Position numbers and translations under genes: made by a program
Shown here: positions 54,018 to 63,947 of the stretch, one piece after another
How the letters are laid out: every line of letters begins with the position of its first letter
Numbering within the stretch: the first letter of the stretch is position 1
Assembly (NCBI RefSeq): GCF_007747995.1
Contig: NZ_CP036276.1
Location: 6,066,001 to 6,130,000, forward strand
DNA from: Symmachiella dynata
GTDB taxonomy: Bacteria > Planctomycetota > Planctomycetia > Planctomycetales > Planctomycetaceae
DNA: 64,000 nucleotides
Direction of reading: 5' to 3'
The notes under the pieces: generated by a model
Told to the model about the DNA's origin: nothing
Databases searched by the model: none
Seen by the model: only the letters and a program-made list of their open reading frames with translations

Positions 54018-55091
54018 TTAAAAATCGAGGTCATCAAGACCGTCAATCAGGTCGTCGAGTTGATCGCGCTTTTGCGGTTGGGAATCTTGACGTTTGGGAA
54101 TGCCGACGGTCATTCCCACCGCATCCCGTCCATCTGCAACCAATTCGGTATCGCGTTCCTGCGCCGCCAACTCCATGGCTGACGGGGCGCCAAACAGTTT
54201 GGAAAGATCGATCTTGAGATTTCCAATGCCCCCTTCTTCCGAACCGGCAATCGCGGGGGTTTTGTGACCGGGAAAGATGATGGCATTCTCGGGGCAAACA
54301 CGACTGCAGGCAGGGCAACCTTTTTTACAGTTGTCCTGTTGTTCGACCAAAATCCGTTCCGCTCCATCGACGCCATACACCCCAAACAGACAGAAGTCGA
54401 TGCACTCCATGCAATTGGTGCAACGGCTGTAGTCGATCACCGGATACCAGCGACGTTTGACCGGACCACCTTCGAGATCAATGGGACGGTGACCATTGCT
54501 GTCAGCGGGGCTGTGCCCATTCCCATTTCCATTGACCGGCTGTCCGTTGCCGTTTTCATTTTTTTGCGGATTCAAGTATTGCTGCATTTGGTCGGGGCGG
54601 GGCGTGCCGCCGATCCAGTCCAGCAACTCAACGGTTTGCACAGCAGCGCTGTTGGCGATCCGCTGGATCTCGCCCAGAAAATCGGCCGCTTGATCCCGGG
54701 CGCGGAGATCGATTGTATAGATTTTTCGGTTGGGAACATCTCGAGCGCCGATGGCATTGGCTGACGGTTGCAATTCTTCCTCGTCGACCTCTTCTTCCTC
54801 CTCGGACTTCAGCTCGCTTTTGCCCTCTTGTCCGCTGATGCCGTTGCGATCCAGAATCCAACGCGAGGCACGGGGGTATAGCCAGGAGAGCACGATCAGA
54901 TCGCCGGGGACCGATTTGAGGAACAGCATGCCGGGATGATCGGTGGTCAGATCATACAAGTGAGGAACCAGCGACACCTCCACTTTGCCGTCGAGCATGA
55001 GTTGCGTGGCGATATCTTCTTCCAAAGCCCGCAGTTGGGGATTTTTGCTTTGAGCCTGGGAGATAACCACCGTAATCCGCTGACCTGCCAT
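54018..55091 (-). CDS. Two-[4Fe-4S] ferredoxin with N-terminal alpha/beta domain
   Basis: This is a 357-residue protein. The N-terminal region (about 1-90) looks like a Rossmann-type fold (RITVVISQAQSKNPQLRALEEDI). Then come an acidic linker (SEEEEEVDEEE), a second alpha/beta part and an NG-rich linker (GNGQPVNGNGNGHSP). The ferredoxin part has two clusters: CTNCMECIDFC (CxxCxxCxxxC) and CKKGCPACSRVC (CxxxCxxCxxxC). The C-terminal tail is acidic (DLIDGLDDLDF). It should transfer low-potential electrons. The start is taken at the ATG at 55091; the frame extends 34 codons upstream. Its neighbours are the cyclase and a lipoyl-domain gene. Confidence 0.87.
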   Translation of the reverse strand: MAGQRITVVISQAQSKNPQLRALEEDIATQLMLDGKVEVSLVPHLYDLTTDHPGMLFLKSVPGDLIVLSWLYPRASRWILDRNGISGQEGKSELKSEEEEEVDEEELQPSANAIGARDVPNRKIYTIDLRARDQAADFLGEIQRIANSAAVQTVELLDWIGGTPRPDQMQQYLNPQKNENGNGQPVNGNGNGHSPADSNGHRPIDLEGGPVKRRWYPVIDYSRCTNCMECIDFCLFGVYGVDGAERILVEQQDNCKKGCPACSRVCPENAIIFPGHKTPAIAGSEEGGIGNLKIDLSKLFGAPSAMELAAQERDTELVADGRDAVGMTVGIPKRQDSQPQKRDQLDDLIDGLDDLDF

Positions 55092-55256
55092 AAGTCGCCG
55101 CCTCTGTCGTAAAAATTCCGCCTGCGGACATCGCAGCCGCCTGCCTCGATTATAAACAACCGTGAGCGTAACCTGTAGCCCGTGGTGCGACAAATGCTGT
55201 TACGGATGTCATTGTCCAAAAAAGAAACCGCATTCCCTGACCAGTTTTGGGGCCGA

Positions 55257-55709
55257 TTAGTCGTTCATTTGCCCCTTGATGATCCGCTGCGTCGCCTCCC
55301 ATCCCGCGTCGAGCAATTCGAGATACTCCGCTGGCGCCAGCGTGGGGGCTTCGGTCGCAAACTCGAATAACCACCCCGCGCCATAATTGTCGGTGTTGAT
55401 CAACGACGGATCATCCAACACCGCATCGTTGAACGCCACGAGACGTCCGTCGGCGGGGGCGTAGAGGGTGGAGAGCGCTTTGGAACTTTCGACCTCACCG
55501 ACTTCTTGCTTTTTGCGAACAGCCGTATCCGCATCGATCGTCCAATCCAAAAAATAAACGTCCTGCAACAGCCGTACGGAATAGGCGGTGAAGCCGACGC
55601 GGTACACCTCACCCTGGGGTTGAAACCACAGGTGGCTTTCCACGTAGTTGCGATCTTGGGGAAACCGAGCTTCGTAGCTTCCCATCATAAAAATCAAATC
55701 ATCGGACAT
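55257..55709 (-). CDS. Stand-alone GcvH-like lipoyl-domain protein
   Basis: This is a 150-residue protein with a GcvH/lipoyl-type barrel. The lipoyl-lysine is K77 in GEVESSKALSTLYAPADG, closely matching the glycine cleavage H-protein segment. Other H-protein features (VGFTAYSVRLLQDVYFLDW, DNYGAGWLFEF) are present. No glycine cleavage P or T gene is nearby; instead it lies 165 bases upstream of a two-cluster ferredoxin and a cyclase. Lipoyl-carrying proteins of this type could act in electron transfer or carrier chemistry outside glycine cleavage. Lipoylation is inferred from the lysine. Confidence 0.85.
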   Translation of the reverse strand: MSDDLIFMMGSYEARFPQDRNYVESHLWFQPQGEVYRVGFTAYSVRLLQDVYFLDWTIDADTAVRKKQEVGEVESSKALSTLYAPADGRLVAFNDAVLDDPSLINTDNYGAGWLFEFATEAPTLAPAEYLELLDAGWEATQRIIKGQMND

Positions 55710-55763
55710 GCATGTTCGCCGTGCGGAGTGGAGGATCGAATTGCGGATTGCGTACGGGGATGG

Positions 55764-57128
55764 TTAGCTGGGATTATCGACGTTCGGAGCGATCTCTTCA
55801 ACGTCGACCATAAAATTCGCAGCCGGTTCTCGAAGCGGAAGAATCCAAAACACCGTCAAAGCACGTCCCACAAACGAAATGAGAAACAACAATTGATAAG
55901 GATCCGCCGTGAATTCCCATCCCATCGCAAGAGTTCCCTGCTCTGCCAATCTGGCGAACAGAAATCCACCCAGAATTCCGCTCACACCGGCAATCAACCC
56001 CGCTACATGCCGGAACAGTGCGATGTTGGCGGCATTGTCGCTACGCGGCGAAAGTTTGAGCATCAAATTGGGCGCTGCGATATTCACCGCTCCCCATCCG
56101 CCCCACATCACATAGGCTCCAAAAACCCACCACCACTGCGCGATCCCCGCTAGACAGAAAAACAGCATCGCCGCAGCCGTTGCCAGCACGCCCAGGATCA
56201 GGGCCGTCTTGTTGCCAAACCGGTCGGCGACGATTCCCGTCTTCCAAGAAATCGGAATTTGCACCAACTTCATCACGCTGGAGAGCAGATAATAGGTGCC
56301 GAGCGAAATCGCCAACGGTCCATACAAAAATTTGAAGATCACCACCTGCGTCAGCCCGGACCAAAAGGCCAACCACCAACTATAAAAACATAGCCGACGA
56401 AACGGCTGATCCGCGAGCGCCCGGCCAATTCCCTTTAGCGTCACCGATCCGCCCGTGAAGCCCCGACGCTGGTACTCCAAGTCCGCTGAGGATTCCCGTA
56501 TGGGAATCGACCGGATGTGGAGCATGGGCCATAGCGACGCCAAGAGCAATCCGATGCCGAGGAGCATGGTCCCCATCAACGCCCACAGGGCTTGTTGATC
56601 GGAATAACTACTGCGCCAATATCCACGCGCATAACCAGCGGCGACCGGTACGACCAACAACACCACTAAGGTCGCAATTTGCCGCAACGCAAAAAACCGT
56701 CCCCAGCGACGACCGGGTACTAAATCGGACAACCACGAAAAGTAAGCGACGAATGCAACCGCCTGTGCCGCTTGAGCAATGGCCAAACAGCCGATCATAA
56801 TCCAGACAGGATCAATGCCAGCCGGCCTGAGCGTGGGGATGGCCAGCAAGGGAATTCCACACAGCGCCCCGCGCGAAATCAATGAACAGACAAACCACGT
56901 CCGTTTACGGTCACCCAACCAACGGATAATCGGCCGCCCAGCGAGCGCCATGATGCCAACCGTTTCGGGCGTTGCCATCAGCACTGATAAAATAAATGGG
57001 CTGGCATTTAATTCCGAGGCGAAGTAGCTCAAAAACCCGCCCGAAGTCAGCGCATTGCCGGCCGTCCACAACATCGAATTCCACAGCACCGCGCGAGTAA
57101 CGGCATCGAGGTGGTCGCTGGGCTTCAC
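55764..57128 (-). CDS. MFS transporter
   Basis: This is a protein of about 454 residues with around 12 membrane helices and the MFS motif-A-like loop (SDLVPGRRWGRFFALRQ) after helix 4. A second version follows helix 8 (GIVADRFGNKTALILG). The substrate is unknown. The start is taken as GTG at 57128 because GGAG lies 6-7 bases upstream; the frame is open to an ATG at 57239, adding 37 residues without transporter character. It is the first gene of the minus-strand cluster with the lipoyl, ferredoxin and cyclase genes, 54 bases before the lipoyl gene, so it could export a product of that locus. That link is a guess. Confidence 0.82.
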   Translation of the reverse strand: MKPSDHLDAVTRAVLWNSMLWTAGNALTSGGFLSYFASELNASPFILSVLMATPETVGIMALAGRPIIRWLGDRKRTWFVCSLISRGALCGIPLLAIPTLRPAGIDPVWIMIGCLAIAQAAQAVAFVAYFSWLSDLVPGRRWGRFFALRQIATLVVLLVVPVAAGYARGYWRSSYSDQQALWALMGTMLLGIGLLLASLWPMLHIRSIPIRESSADLEYQRRGFTGGSVTLKGIGRALADQPFRRLCFYSWWLAFWSGLTQVVIFKFLYGPLAISLGTYYLLSSVMKLVQIPISWKTGIVADRFGNKTALILGVLATAAAMLFFCLAGIAQWWWVFGAYVMWGGWGAVNIAAPNLMLKLSPRSDNAANIALFRHVAGLIAGVSGILGGFLFARLAEQGTLAMGWEFTADPYQLLFLISFVGRALTVFWILPLREPAANFMVDVEEIAPNVDNPS

Positions 57129-57297
57129 GAGGCGCTCCGTTGGCCGTATTGCGAACTTAGAAAGAAGAAGATCGGCAGTAATGCCACACCGATCATACCA
57201 CGTTGTGTCGCAAATTGCAGAGACGCTGCCTTGTGACATGGTGAATAATCATGGTCAATTTCACCCAACAGGTTGTCACGGATTATTCACGAATCTC

Positions 57298-57663
57298 TTA
57301 GGCAAATCGGCCATAAAGCGGCGGGCCGAGGATCAGCAGCCCGACAATCACCGCCGCAATCGCCAGGACGAGCACGGCCGCAGCGGCCACGTCCTTGGCG
57401 GTTTTTGCTAATTCGTGTCGCTCAGGCGAGACAAGATCGACGATTACTTCCAGCGACGTATTGAATAACTCGGCGGAAATCACTAGAGCAATTGTGAGTA
57501 CCAAGATGGCCCCATCCCGCGGCGGGATCTGTAACCAGCCCGCCAGTCCGCAGACGGTCACCGCAACTACGACATGAATCCGCAAGTTCCGCTCGTGACG
57601 CCACGCTTGCCACATTCCCGAAAAGGCGTGCACGAAACTTTGCCGCAGCGGCGTCCGTTTCAT
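57298..57663 (-). CDS. dgkA: Diacylglycerol/undecaprenol kinase
   Basis: This 121-residue trimeric membrane kinase has the family signature: [22 protein letters not shown], then [21 protein letters not shown] and [17 protein letters not shown]. Three membrane helices are seen. It phosphorylates diacylglycerol or undecaprenol on the cytoplasmic face. The start codon overlaps the trmL stop by 4 bases (57660-57663), so the two genes are coupled. In Gram-positive-type members the substrate is undecaprenol; here it is not certain. Confidence 0.93.
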   Translation of the reverse strand: MKRTPLRQSFVHAFSGMWQAWRHERNLRIHVVVAVTVCGLAGWLQIPPRDGAILVLTIALVISAELFNTSLEVIVDLVSPERHELAKTAKDVAAAAVLVLAIAAVIVGLLILGPPLYGRFA

Positions 57664-58148
57664 TCTGCTGCCCCTTCCAAGCCTCCGAATTGCCGCACCG
57701 CTTCGTAGATCACCGCTGTTGCTGTGCTGGCCAAATTCAAGCTGCGGACCTCTTCACGCATTGGGTATTGCAGGCAATGCCCTTCGTTTTCCTGTAGTAG
57801 TCCGGCGGGAAGTCCGCGGGTTTCGCTGCCGAAGACGACGACATCGCCTTGCCCGAACTCGGCGTCCCACACCTGTCGGCGGCCGAATTTGGTGATGTAC
57901 CACCACGTGCGCTCAGGAAGCCGTGCGCGGATTTCCCGCAGATCATCGACCGCTTCCCAATCGACAAACTTCCAGTAATCCATCCCCGCCCGGCGAAGAT
58001 GTTTGGCGTCGAGATGAAATCCCAACGGCCGCACTAACCACAACTTGGCTCCCACCGCGGCGCAGGTGCGACCGATGTTGCCGGTGTTCTGCGGAATGTC
58101 CGGTTGATAGAGGACAATGTGTAACAGCGGTTCACTTTTCTCAGACAT
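57660..58148 (-). CDS. trmL: tRNA (cytidine(34)-2'-O)-methyltransferase
   Basis: This 162-residue SPOUT methyltransferase methylates the ribose of the wobble base of tRNA-Leu isoacceptors. The signatures are [44 protein letters not shown] and the C-terminal [13 protein letters not shown] knot. The length is normal. The start at MSEKSEP (58148) is preferred over 58157. It is translationally coupled to dgkA. Confidence 0.95.
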   Translation of the reverse strand: MSEKSEPLLHIVLYQPDIPQNTGNIGRTCAAVGAKLWLVRPLGFHLDAKHLRRAGMDYWKFVDWEAVDDLREIRARLPERTWWYITKFGRRQVWDAEFGQGDVVVFGSETRGLPAGLLQENEGHCLQYPMREEVRSLNLASTATAVIYEAVRQFGGLEGAAE

Positions 58149-58204
58149 CGCCACCACACACTCAATAGGGAATCAATAAACCATCCAAATCACGCAGCGC
58201 CGCA

Positions 58205-61200
58205 TCACACCTTGGCAATCGCCAACGCGACATCCGCGGGGCCGACACTCACACTCTTAGCCCCCTCCGGCGATGTCTCGGTACGACTCAACGCGTCGGC
58301 GAGGGTTTCGCCGCAGACATAATCCTGCCACTGCTCGATCGCCGCCACAACTTCCGCATCGTCTGTGCAATATGTCACCGCGATGCGATTCTCGATATCC
58401 AAATCCGCATCCTTACGCAATTGTTGCACGTGCCGCACCACGTCGCGGGCCATCCCTTCGCCGATTAACTCCGGCGTCAGTACCGTGGATAGTGCAATCT
58501 GCACGCCATCCTGATCCGCCGCCGCCCAATCGGCCGCTTGCTCGGTGCCGACCATCACGTCGTCCGGTCCTAATTCGAGCTCTTCGCCACCCAGCGTAAC
58601 CGTCACCGACTCGCCACTGCGTAACGGCGCCAACAAGTGACCATCCAAATTCGGCAACTCCTTGCGAATCACACCCAACAGTTTCCCGTACCGCGGTCCA
58701 AGTGTTTTCAGGTTCGGCTTGTAGGTGTACGAAACCAATTCGTCCAGGTTTTCGCAACCGGTGATCTGTTTGATGTTCAATTCTTCCTTGATCACATCCG
58801 ACAGATTTTCAATCGCCGAGAGATGCGCCGGGTTCGCGCAGGCAAATCGCAATTCGGCCAACGGTTGCCGCACGCGGAGGCTCGTTTTTTCACGCAGCCC
58901 GTGGCCGAGATTCACGACCAGTTGCGCCAATGCCATCCGCTGGCTCAATTCCGGATCGAGCACCGCTGGATCGGCTTGGGGATAGTCGCACAAATGCACG
59001 CTTTCGGGGGCCGTCTTATCGACTGCACAAACCAGGTTTTGATACAGCCGTTCGCTGAGAAACGGAATCACCGGGGCGAGCAATTTCGTCAGCGTGACCA
59101 GCACGTCGTACAACGTTTGATAGGCGGCCAATTTGTCGCGATCGCCCGCATCCTTGGAACGCCAAAACCGGCGGCGGTTGCGGCGGATGTACCAGTTTGA
59201 CAGATCATCGATAAATCGTGCCGCCTCTTTCAAAAATCCGGCGACGTTGAAGTCTTGCATTTCTGTATTGGCCGTTTGGACCAAGGCATGCAGGTTGGCC
59301 AACACCCAACGGTCGATTTCCGGCCGCTCTGCCACCGGAACCGGCGCCGCAGCGGCGTCAAATTCATCGAGCCGGGCATAGTTGACGAAAAACGTATAGG
59401 TGTTCCACAACGTGATCAAAATCTGCCGCCGCGTTTCATCAGCGGGGCCGCTCACAACGGCGCAGGTGGGAACCCCTTCGGCCGTCTGATCCACCGGCCC
59501 ATTGGGCGTTTGCAGCGTGACTGGTTTGTCCGGGTTACGATGCCCAAACCGCAGGTCGGTCGCCGGGTTTTGTCCTAGGAACATCCACCGCATCGTATCG
59601 ACACCGACCTGCTCAGCCGCTTCCTCAAACCAGATAGCGGTGCCGTCGGATTTGTGCATCGGCTTGCCCTCTTCGTTCATCACCAGCCGGTGTCCCAGCA
59701 GCGTTTTGAACGGGGGCGTGTTGTCCATCATCGTGCCCATTGCCAGCAACGCATAAAACCAATTGCGGAACTGGCCGGGGAAACATTCGGTGACGAAATC
59801 GGCCGGATACCACTTCTGCCATTCCTCGCGATTGCTGTTGTAGTGCATCGTCGAGAACGGGACGATTCCCGCATCGAGCCAGGGATTACCGACGTCAGGA
59901 ATCCGTGACATCACGTTGCCGTTCTTCGGATTCGCGATTTTAACTTTGTCGATCCAAGGCCGGTGCGGCGTGTGCCCTTCGAATTCATCCCAGCCTTCGA
60001 CGGCGCGTTCTTTCAGCTCCGCCAATGACCCGATGACTTCAAAATCGCCGGTTTCCTCATCGACCCAAATCGGCAGCGCCAGTCCCCAAAAGCGTTTTTT
60101 GGAGATCATCCAGTCCCGCATGTTGGTCAGCCATTCGATTTCCCGCTCCTTACCGTCGATCGAATCGGGGAGCCAGCGGATTTGTTCGGTGACCGCTTTG
60201 ATTTCGTCCCGCCAATCCATATCGATGAACCATTCGTCGACGAGCCGAAACACTAACTCGTCGCCGGTCCGCCAACAGTGCGGATAGATGTGCGGATAAC
60301 TCTCGACCGCAACCAACAGATGTTTGGCCTTCAGTTTTTCGAAGACCAACTCAGCGGTCTCCGGATCGTTGGCGCGACGGCCGGCGAAATCTCCGAATTC
60401 CGACGTGAAGGTGCCATCCTCTTCCAACGGGGCAATGCCGACAATACCCTGCTCCGCGCCGAGCTTGTGATCGATGTCACCGCAACCGGGAGCGATATGC
60501 ACGATGCCCGTTCCCTCCCCAGCGACGACGTTCGGTTTCCCTTTGGAATCCCGTCCGCCATCGATGACGCGGTGGCAGCTGACACCAGATTTGTCGGCCA
60601 ACGATTCATCGGTCGGCACGCCACCTGACTGTTGTTGCGCAGCAAGATCATCGAATGGTCCGTCGTACTCCCAACCGACCATCTCCGCGCCGAGGATCGT
60701 CGCTTCGATTTCGAACCCGCCCTGCTCTTTGAAAATCTGCCCCAACGATTTCAGCTTGGGGACATCCTTGGGCCATTCCCATTCCGGGCGGCCGAAGCCT
60801 TCTTTGAATTCGCGTGACAGACGTTGAAAGTCGAGGTTTTCTTTGGCGAAATAATAGACGGCCCCGTCGCGTTTGGATTTGAGTTTGACGTATTCCAATT
60901 CGGGATTCACAGCGGCGGCAACGTTGCTGGTGAGCGTCCAGGGCGTCGTTGTCCATACGAGCAGGTATTCGTCCGTGCGGCCGCGTAAGGGAAAGCGGAC
61001 AAAGACCGATTTGTGCACCGACAGCTTCCGGCCGTCAGCGACTTCCATCTGGCTATAGGCCGACCCAGCGCGGCCCGACCAGGGCATCACGTCGTGCCCC
61101 TTCTTGATTTTGCCCCGCTCAAAACACTTCTTCAGAAACGTCCAGATTGTCTCGTTGTTTTCGGTCGAGAAGGTAAAGTAGCTTCCCCCCCATTCCGGAC

Positions 61201-61756
61201 AACCAAGCCGCCCCACAAGTTGATGCGCCGGACCGGTCGCGGTTTTGCCCGACGGTGTCGTGATCGTGACCGGCTCGTCCTTGCCAACATTTTCGGACAA
61301 CTTGCGCAGCTCTTCTGGACTGTCCCAATCCATCCAATAACCGAGACGAATCGACTGCTCGGTTTGCCGCGCGGCAAACTTAAGCACGCGTTGTTTGCAG
61401 GCATTTGAAAAGGTGTCGATGCCCATGGATTCGATGCTGGCTTTGGTGGTAAAACCAAGATCGCGTTCGACTTCGATCTCGACCCACAGGCCTTGGCAAT
61501 CAAACCCGTTTTGATAACGCAGTTCGTGGCCGTTCATGGCGAAAAAGCGTTGGTAGGCATCCTTATAGGTCCGCCCCCAGGCGTGGTGCACGCCCATTGG
61601 GTTGTTGGCGGTGATCGGTCCATCCAGGAAACTCCAAGGGGGCTTGCCCGCGTTTTTCGCGCGCAGCTTATCGAAAATCCCAGCGGACTCCCAAAACTTG
61701 AGAACCTGATGTTCTCCCCCCACAAACTCGGCGTCGGCCGAAACTTTTTCAAACAT
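58205..61756 (-). CDS. ileS: Isoleucyl-tRNA synthetase, variant class I type
   Basis: This is a 1183-residue class I synthetase. The N-terminal signature is [20 protein letters not shown] (the HIGH-equivalent has the two His near 57-58). The editing domain lies about 180-420 ([10 protein letters not shown] region). The C-terminal part has a tRNA-binding domain ([15 protein letters not shown] and [12 protein letters not shown]-like segment). The KMSKS-equivalent reads [10 protein letters not shown], with His in place of the first Ser and Asp-Gly in place of the usual Arg/Lys-Gly. The length and domain order fit isoleucyl-tRNA synthetases of the type seen in some planctomycetes and other phyla. 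A generic class I tRNA ligase call is the alternative. The ATG at 61756 is the start. It is convergent with none; the next gene upstream is pnp. Confidence 0.88.
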   Translation of the reverse strand: MFEKVSADAEFVGGEHQVLKFWESAGIFDKLRAKNAGKPPWSFLDGPITANNPMGVHHAWGRTYKDAYQRFFAMNGHELRYQNGFDCQGLWVEIEVERDLGFTTKASIESMGIDTFSNACKQRVLKFAARQTEQSIRLGYWMDWDSPEELRKLSENVGKDEPVTITTPSGKTATGPAHQLVGRLGCPEWGGSYFTFSTENNETIWTFLKKCFERGKIKKGHDVMPWSGRAGSAYSQMEVADGRKLSVHKSVFVRFPLRGRTDEYLLVWTTTPWTLTSNVAAAVNPELEYVKLKSKRDGAVYYFAKENLDFQRLSREFKEGFGRPEWEWPKDVPKLKSLGQIFKEQGGFEIEATILGAEMVGWEYDGPFDDLAAQQQSGGVPTDESLADKSGVSCHRVIDGGRDSKGKPNVVAGEGTGIVHIAPGCGDIDHKLGAEQGIVGIAPLEEDGTFTSEFGDFAGRRANDPETAELVFEKLKAKHLLVAVESYPHIYPHCWRTGDELVFRLVDEWFIDMDWRDEIKAVTEQIRWLPDSIDGKEREIEWLTNMRDWMISKKRFWGLALPIWVDEETGDFEVIGSLAELKERAVEGWDEFEGHTPHRPWIDKVKIANPKNGNVMSRIPDVGNPWLDAGIVPFSTMHYNSNREEWQKWYPADFVTECFPGQFRNWFYALLAMGTMMDNTPPFKTLLGHRLVMNEEGKPMHKSDGTAIWFEEAAEQVGVDTMRWMFLGQNPATDLRFGHRNPDKPVTLQTPNGPVDQTAEGVPTCAVVSGPADETRRQILITLWNTYTFFVNYARLDEFDAAAAPVPVAERPEIDRWVLANLHALVQTANTEMQDFNVAGFLKEAARFIDDLSNWYIRRNRRRFWRSKDAGDRDKLAAYQTLYDVLVTLTKLLAPVIPFLSERLYQNLVCAVDKTAPESVHLCDYPQADPAVLDPELSQRMALAQLVVNLGHGLREKTSLRVRQPLAELRFACANPAHLSAIENLSDVIKEELNIKQITGCENLDELVSYTYKPNLKTLGPRYGKLLGVIRKELPNLDGHLLAPLRSGESVTVTLGGEELELGPDDVMVGTEQAADWAAADQDGVQIALSTVLTPELIGEGMARDVVRHVQQLRKDADLDIENRIAVTYCTDDAEVVAAIEQWQDYVCGETLADALSRTETSPEGAKSVSVGPADVALAIAKV

Positions 61757-61812
61757 GACTCTTCAATTTTCCTGATGAATTAAAACACCGCGCCCAATTG
61801 ATTCTCATTACT

Positions 61813-61954
61813 CTCGTTCCCAAACTCCGTTTGGGAACGCATCCCTGCGAAGCTCCGCTTCGCTCACTCAAAGACAAAGCTGTCGTCCACAGGCCATCGG
61901 GTGCCGAAGCAGAGCTTCGGTTAAGTCCGTTCCCAAGCGGAGCTTGGGAACGAG
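61813..61954. repeat. Nested double-hairpin element between pnp and ileS
   Basis: Two long inverted segments, 61813-61840 and 61927-61954, share CTCGTTCCCAA...TTGGGAACG cores in opposite orientation, each also self-complementary. The interior contains further pairs (GAAGC-GCTTC and CCGAAGC-GCTTCGG). This is typical of a non-autonomous REP/MITE-like element. It lies in the leader of ileS and after pnp. Confidence 0.75.
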
Positions 61955-61988
61955 GTAAATATTGCTGGTAGAGCATGCACAGCATGAC

Positions 61989-62819
61989 CTACGCATCGGC
62001 CAATCGTGTGAGGACGTCGGGGATGACTTTTGCCAGACGTTCTCCCCCTTCGCCGGCGACTTTGATGATCGCAGCTATGTCGACCGGTTCCAAGGCATCG
62101 GGCAAGCAAACATCGGTCACAATCGAAATCGCCAACACCCGCAATCCGGCGTGAGCGGCGACGATGACTTCGGGAACGGTCGACATGCCCACCAAATCCG
62201 CCCCCCAACTCCGCAGCATACGATATTCGGCCCGCGTTTCTAAATTGGGCCCCGCCACAGCCACAAACACGCCCCGATGGGCGCGAATTCCCAATTCCAA
62301 GGCAGACGCTTCCGCCAAGTCGATCAATTCCCGGTCGTAGGGAGCACACATATCGGGAAACCGTGGGCCGAGACTCTCGTCGTTGCGGCCGATCAGCGGG
62401 TTGTCCCCCATGAAATTAATGTGGTCTTCGATCACCACCAAATCGCCGAGATTGTGCTGTGGATTCATCCCGCCCGCGGCATTGGTGACCAATAAAATCT
62501 CCACGCCGAGTTCCTGCATCACCCGCACGGGAAACGTCACTTCCCGCATGGAATACCCTTCGTAGAAATGAAACCGTCCCTCCATAGCCACGATCGGCAG
62601 GCCGCTCAGGGTGCCGCAGACCAGTTGCCCGGTGTGCGACTCGACCGTCGATTCGGGAAAGTGCGGAATTTCGTGATAAGGAATCGTGGCGTGCTCGTCG
62701 ATTTCCGCCGCCAATCCCCCCAGTCCCGTACCCAAAATCAATCCGACCCGCGGTTTGGTGGCGAATCGCTCACGCACAGCCTTGGTGGCCTGTTGAATCT
62801 GCTCCAGCTGCTCGCTCAC
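61989..62819 (-). CDS. Purine-nucleoside phosphorylase (trimeric type)
   Basis: This 276-residue enzyme cleaves purine (deoxy)nucleosides with phosphate to release base and ribose-1-phosphate. The signatures are [83 protein letters not shown] and the [10 protein letters not shown] block. The length and motifs are those of the trimeric family (punA type). The start is GTG at 62819 with AAGGGTGA 6 bases upstream. It lies upstream of ileS across the repeat element. Confidence 0.95.
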   Translation of the reverse strand: MSEQLEQIQQATKAVRERFATKPRVGLILGTGLGGLAAEIDEHATIPYHEIPHFPESTVESHTGQLVCGTLSGLPIVAMEGRFHFYEGYSMREVTFPVRVMQELGVEILLVTNAAGGMNPQHNLGDLVVIEDHINFMGDNPLIGRNDESLGPRFPDMCAPYDRELIDLAEASALELGIRAHRGVFVAVAGPNLETRAEYRMLRSWGADLVGMSTVPEVIVAAHAGLRVLAISIVTDVCLPDALEPVDIAAIIKVAGEGGERLAKVIPDVLTRLADA

Positions 62820-63051
62820 GATGGTTCACCCTTTGTTGCTCGTCTCTCCGAAATCGGCCAAACATCTGCGACCGGAATGCCCCGATTGTACAGTCCTCGG
62901 CAGGAGGCGAAAGGGACAGTCACTGCAGAAATCGTCACAATTCGGCAGAGAAAAGGGCAGCAGCAAACCCTGGCAGAGTTGCCCAGCGAACAGGATCGGG
63001 CAAAGATTGAAATCTTCCCGAAACGGATGGCAGCGAAGAGCGACTCTGCTC

Positions 63052-63498
63052 TCAATCCTCGAGAAGTTCAAAATCAAGATCCGACAGCAAATCTTGAAAC
63101 TCCGGGACGCTGTGCAGACCGGTCAAATCGGGGTCCATCAGCAGATGATCGATATCCCAATACCCGAGCTGAATCGCGCGGCGTAGCGCGTCGAGTGCTT
63201 CATGGGTCCGCCCCAACAACGAGTAACTGCACGCCAAATTGTAAGCGACTTGAGGCACCTGCGGCCGTAATTTGGCAAGTCGCCGATCAATATCCAGCGC
63301 CTCGTCATGCCGCCCCTTGAGCGTCAGCAATTGACCGAGCTGTACTAAAATATCAGCGTAGCACGGAGATTGAGCGGCAATGCGACTGAAAAAGTCCAAT
63401 TCAAAATCCGATTGCGAACGGCCAATGATATCCGCCAGAGACATTTCTGTCTGCGGTTCCTCTTGTCGCGTTGCCTTCGAGTTATGCATGTTGGACAT
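63052..63498 (-). CDS. TPR-repeat protein
   Basis: This is a 148-residue protein. A polar N-terminus (about 1-35) is followed by two to three TPR units: YADILVQLGQLLTLKGRHDEALDIDRRLAKLRP, VAYNLACSYSLLGRTHEALDALRRAIQLG, then a partial unit with DLTGLHSVPEFQDLL. TPR proteins mediate protein interactions. The ATG at 63498 has AGGAGG 9 bases upstream. It is about 230 bases upstream of pnp, in the same direction, but the gap carries no clear structure. The function is not known. Confidence 0.85.
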   Translation of the reverse strand: MSNMHNSKATRQEEPQTEMSLADIIGRSQSDFELDFFSRIAAQSPCYADILVQLGQLLTLKGRHDEALDIDRRLAKLRPQVPQVAYNLACSYSLLGRTHEALDALRRAIQLGYWDIDHLLMDPDLTGLHSVPEFQDLLSDLDFELLED

Positions 63499-63947
63499 GA
63501 TGAGCAGCCTCCTAGGCTTTATTTCAGTTGTCGGGTCCGCATCATTGCGCCGCGGAAAATAGCGAGCAGTCGCCTTGGATTGGTCTTAAAACCCAGAGAT
63601 GGCCAAGCGCTGATGCGTTATCGCCATCGATACATTTTGCCTCGCTGATTGAATTATAGCGCACCGCCGCAGCAGAGCAACGGGCGCAAACCGGTCCTCC
63701 CCCTGACCAATGACTTTTGGCGGCGTATCTGCATAAAGTCGGGGCAATATGGCCAATTGTCAGTTCGCGTACCGCGAACACAACTTGGCCATGCTCGCCT
63801 GCTGGCGAGCATTAGACACTTGGGCTGAGGGAAATGACTTGCTTGGGGGGGGGGAGGGAGTGACGTGAGCGACATTCCGACGGGTAGGTTACCCGCCGCA
63901 ATCGTCGCTTGATTGGCCAACGTCAAGAACGTGATCGGGCAACGGTA
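63499..63947. other. Intergenic region with hairpins and a G10 tract
   Basis: This is about 450 bases between the TPR gene and the partial gene at the window end. It contains GTTCGCG/CGCGAAC (63762-63778), a 9-bp stem ATGCTCGCC/GGCGAGCAT (63791-63812) and a run of ten G at 63845-63854. No T-run follows the stems. No gene is supported here. Confidence 0.5.

Noticed and set aside
63791-63812. Rho-independent terminator
   Set aside because: The 9-bp stem is good, but no T-run follows on either strand and no gene ends next to it.
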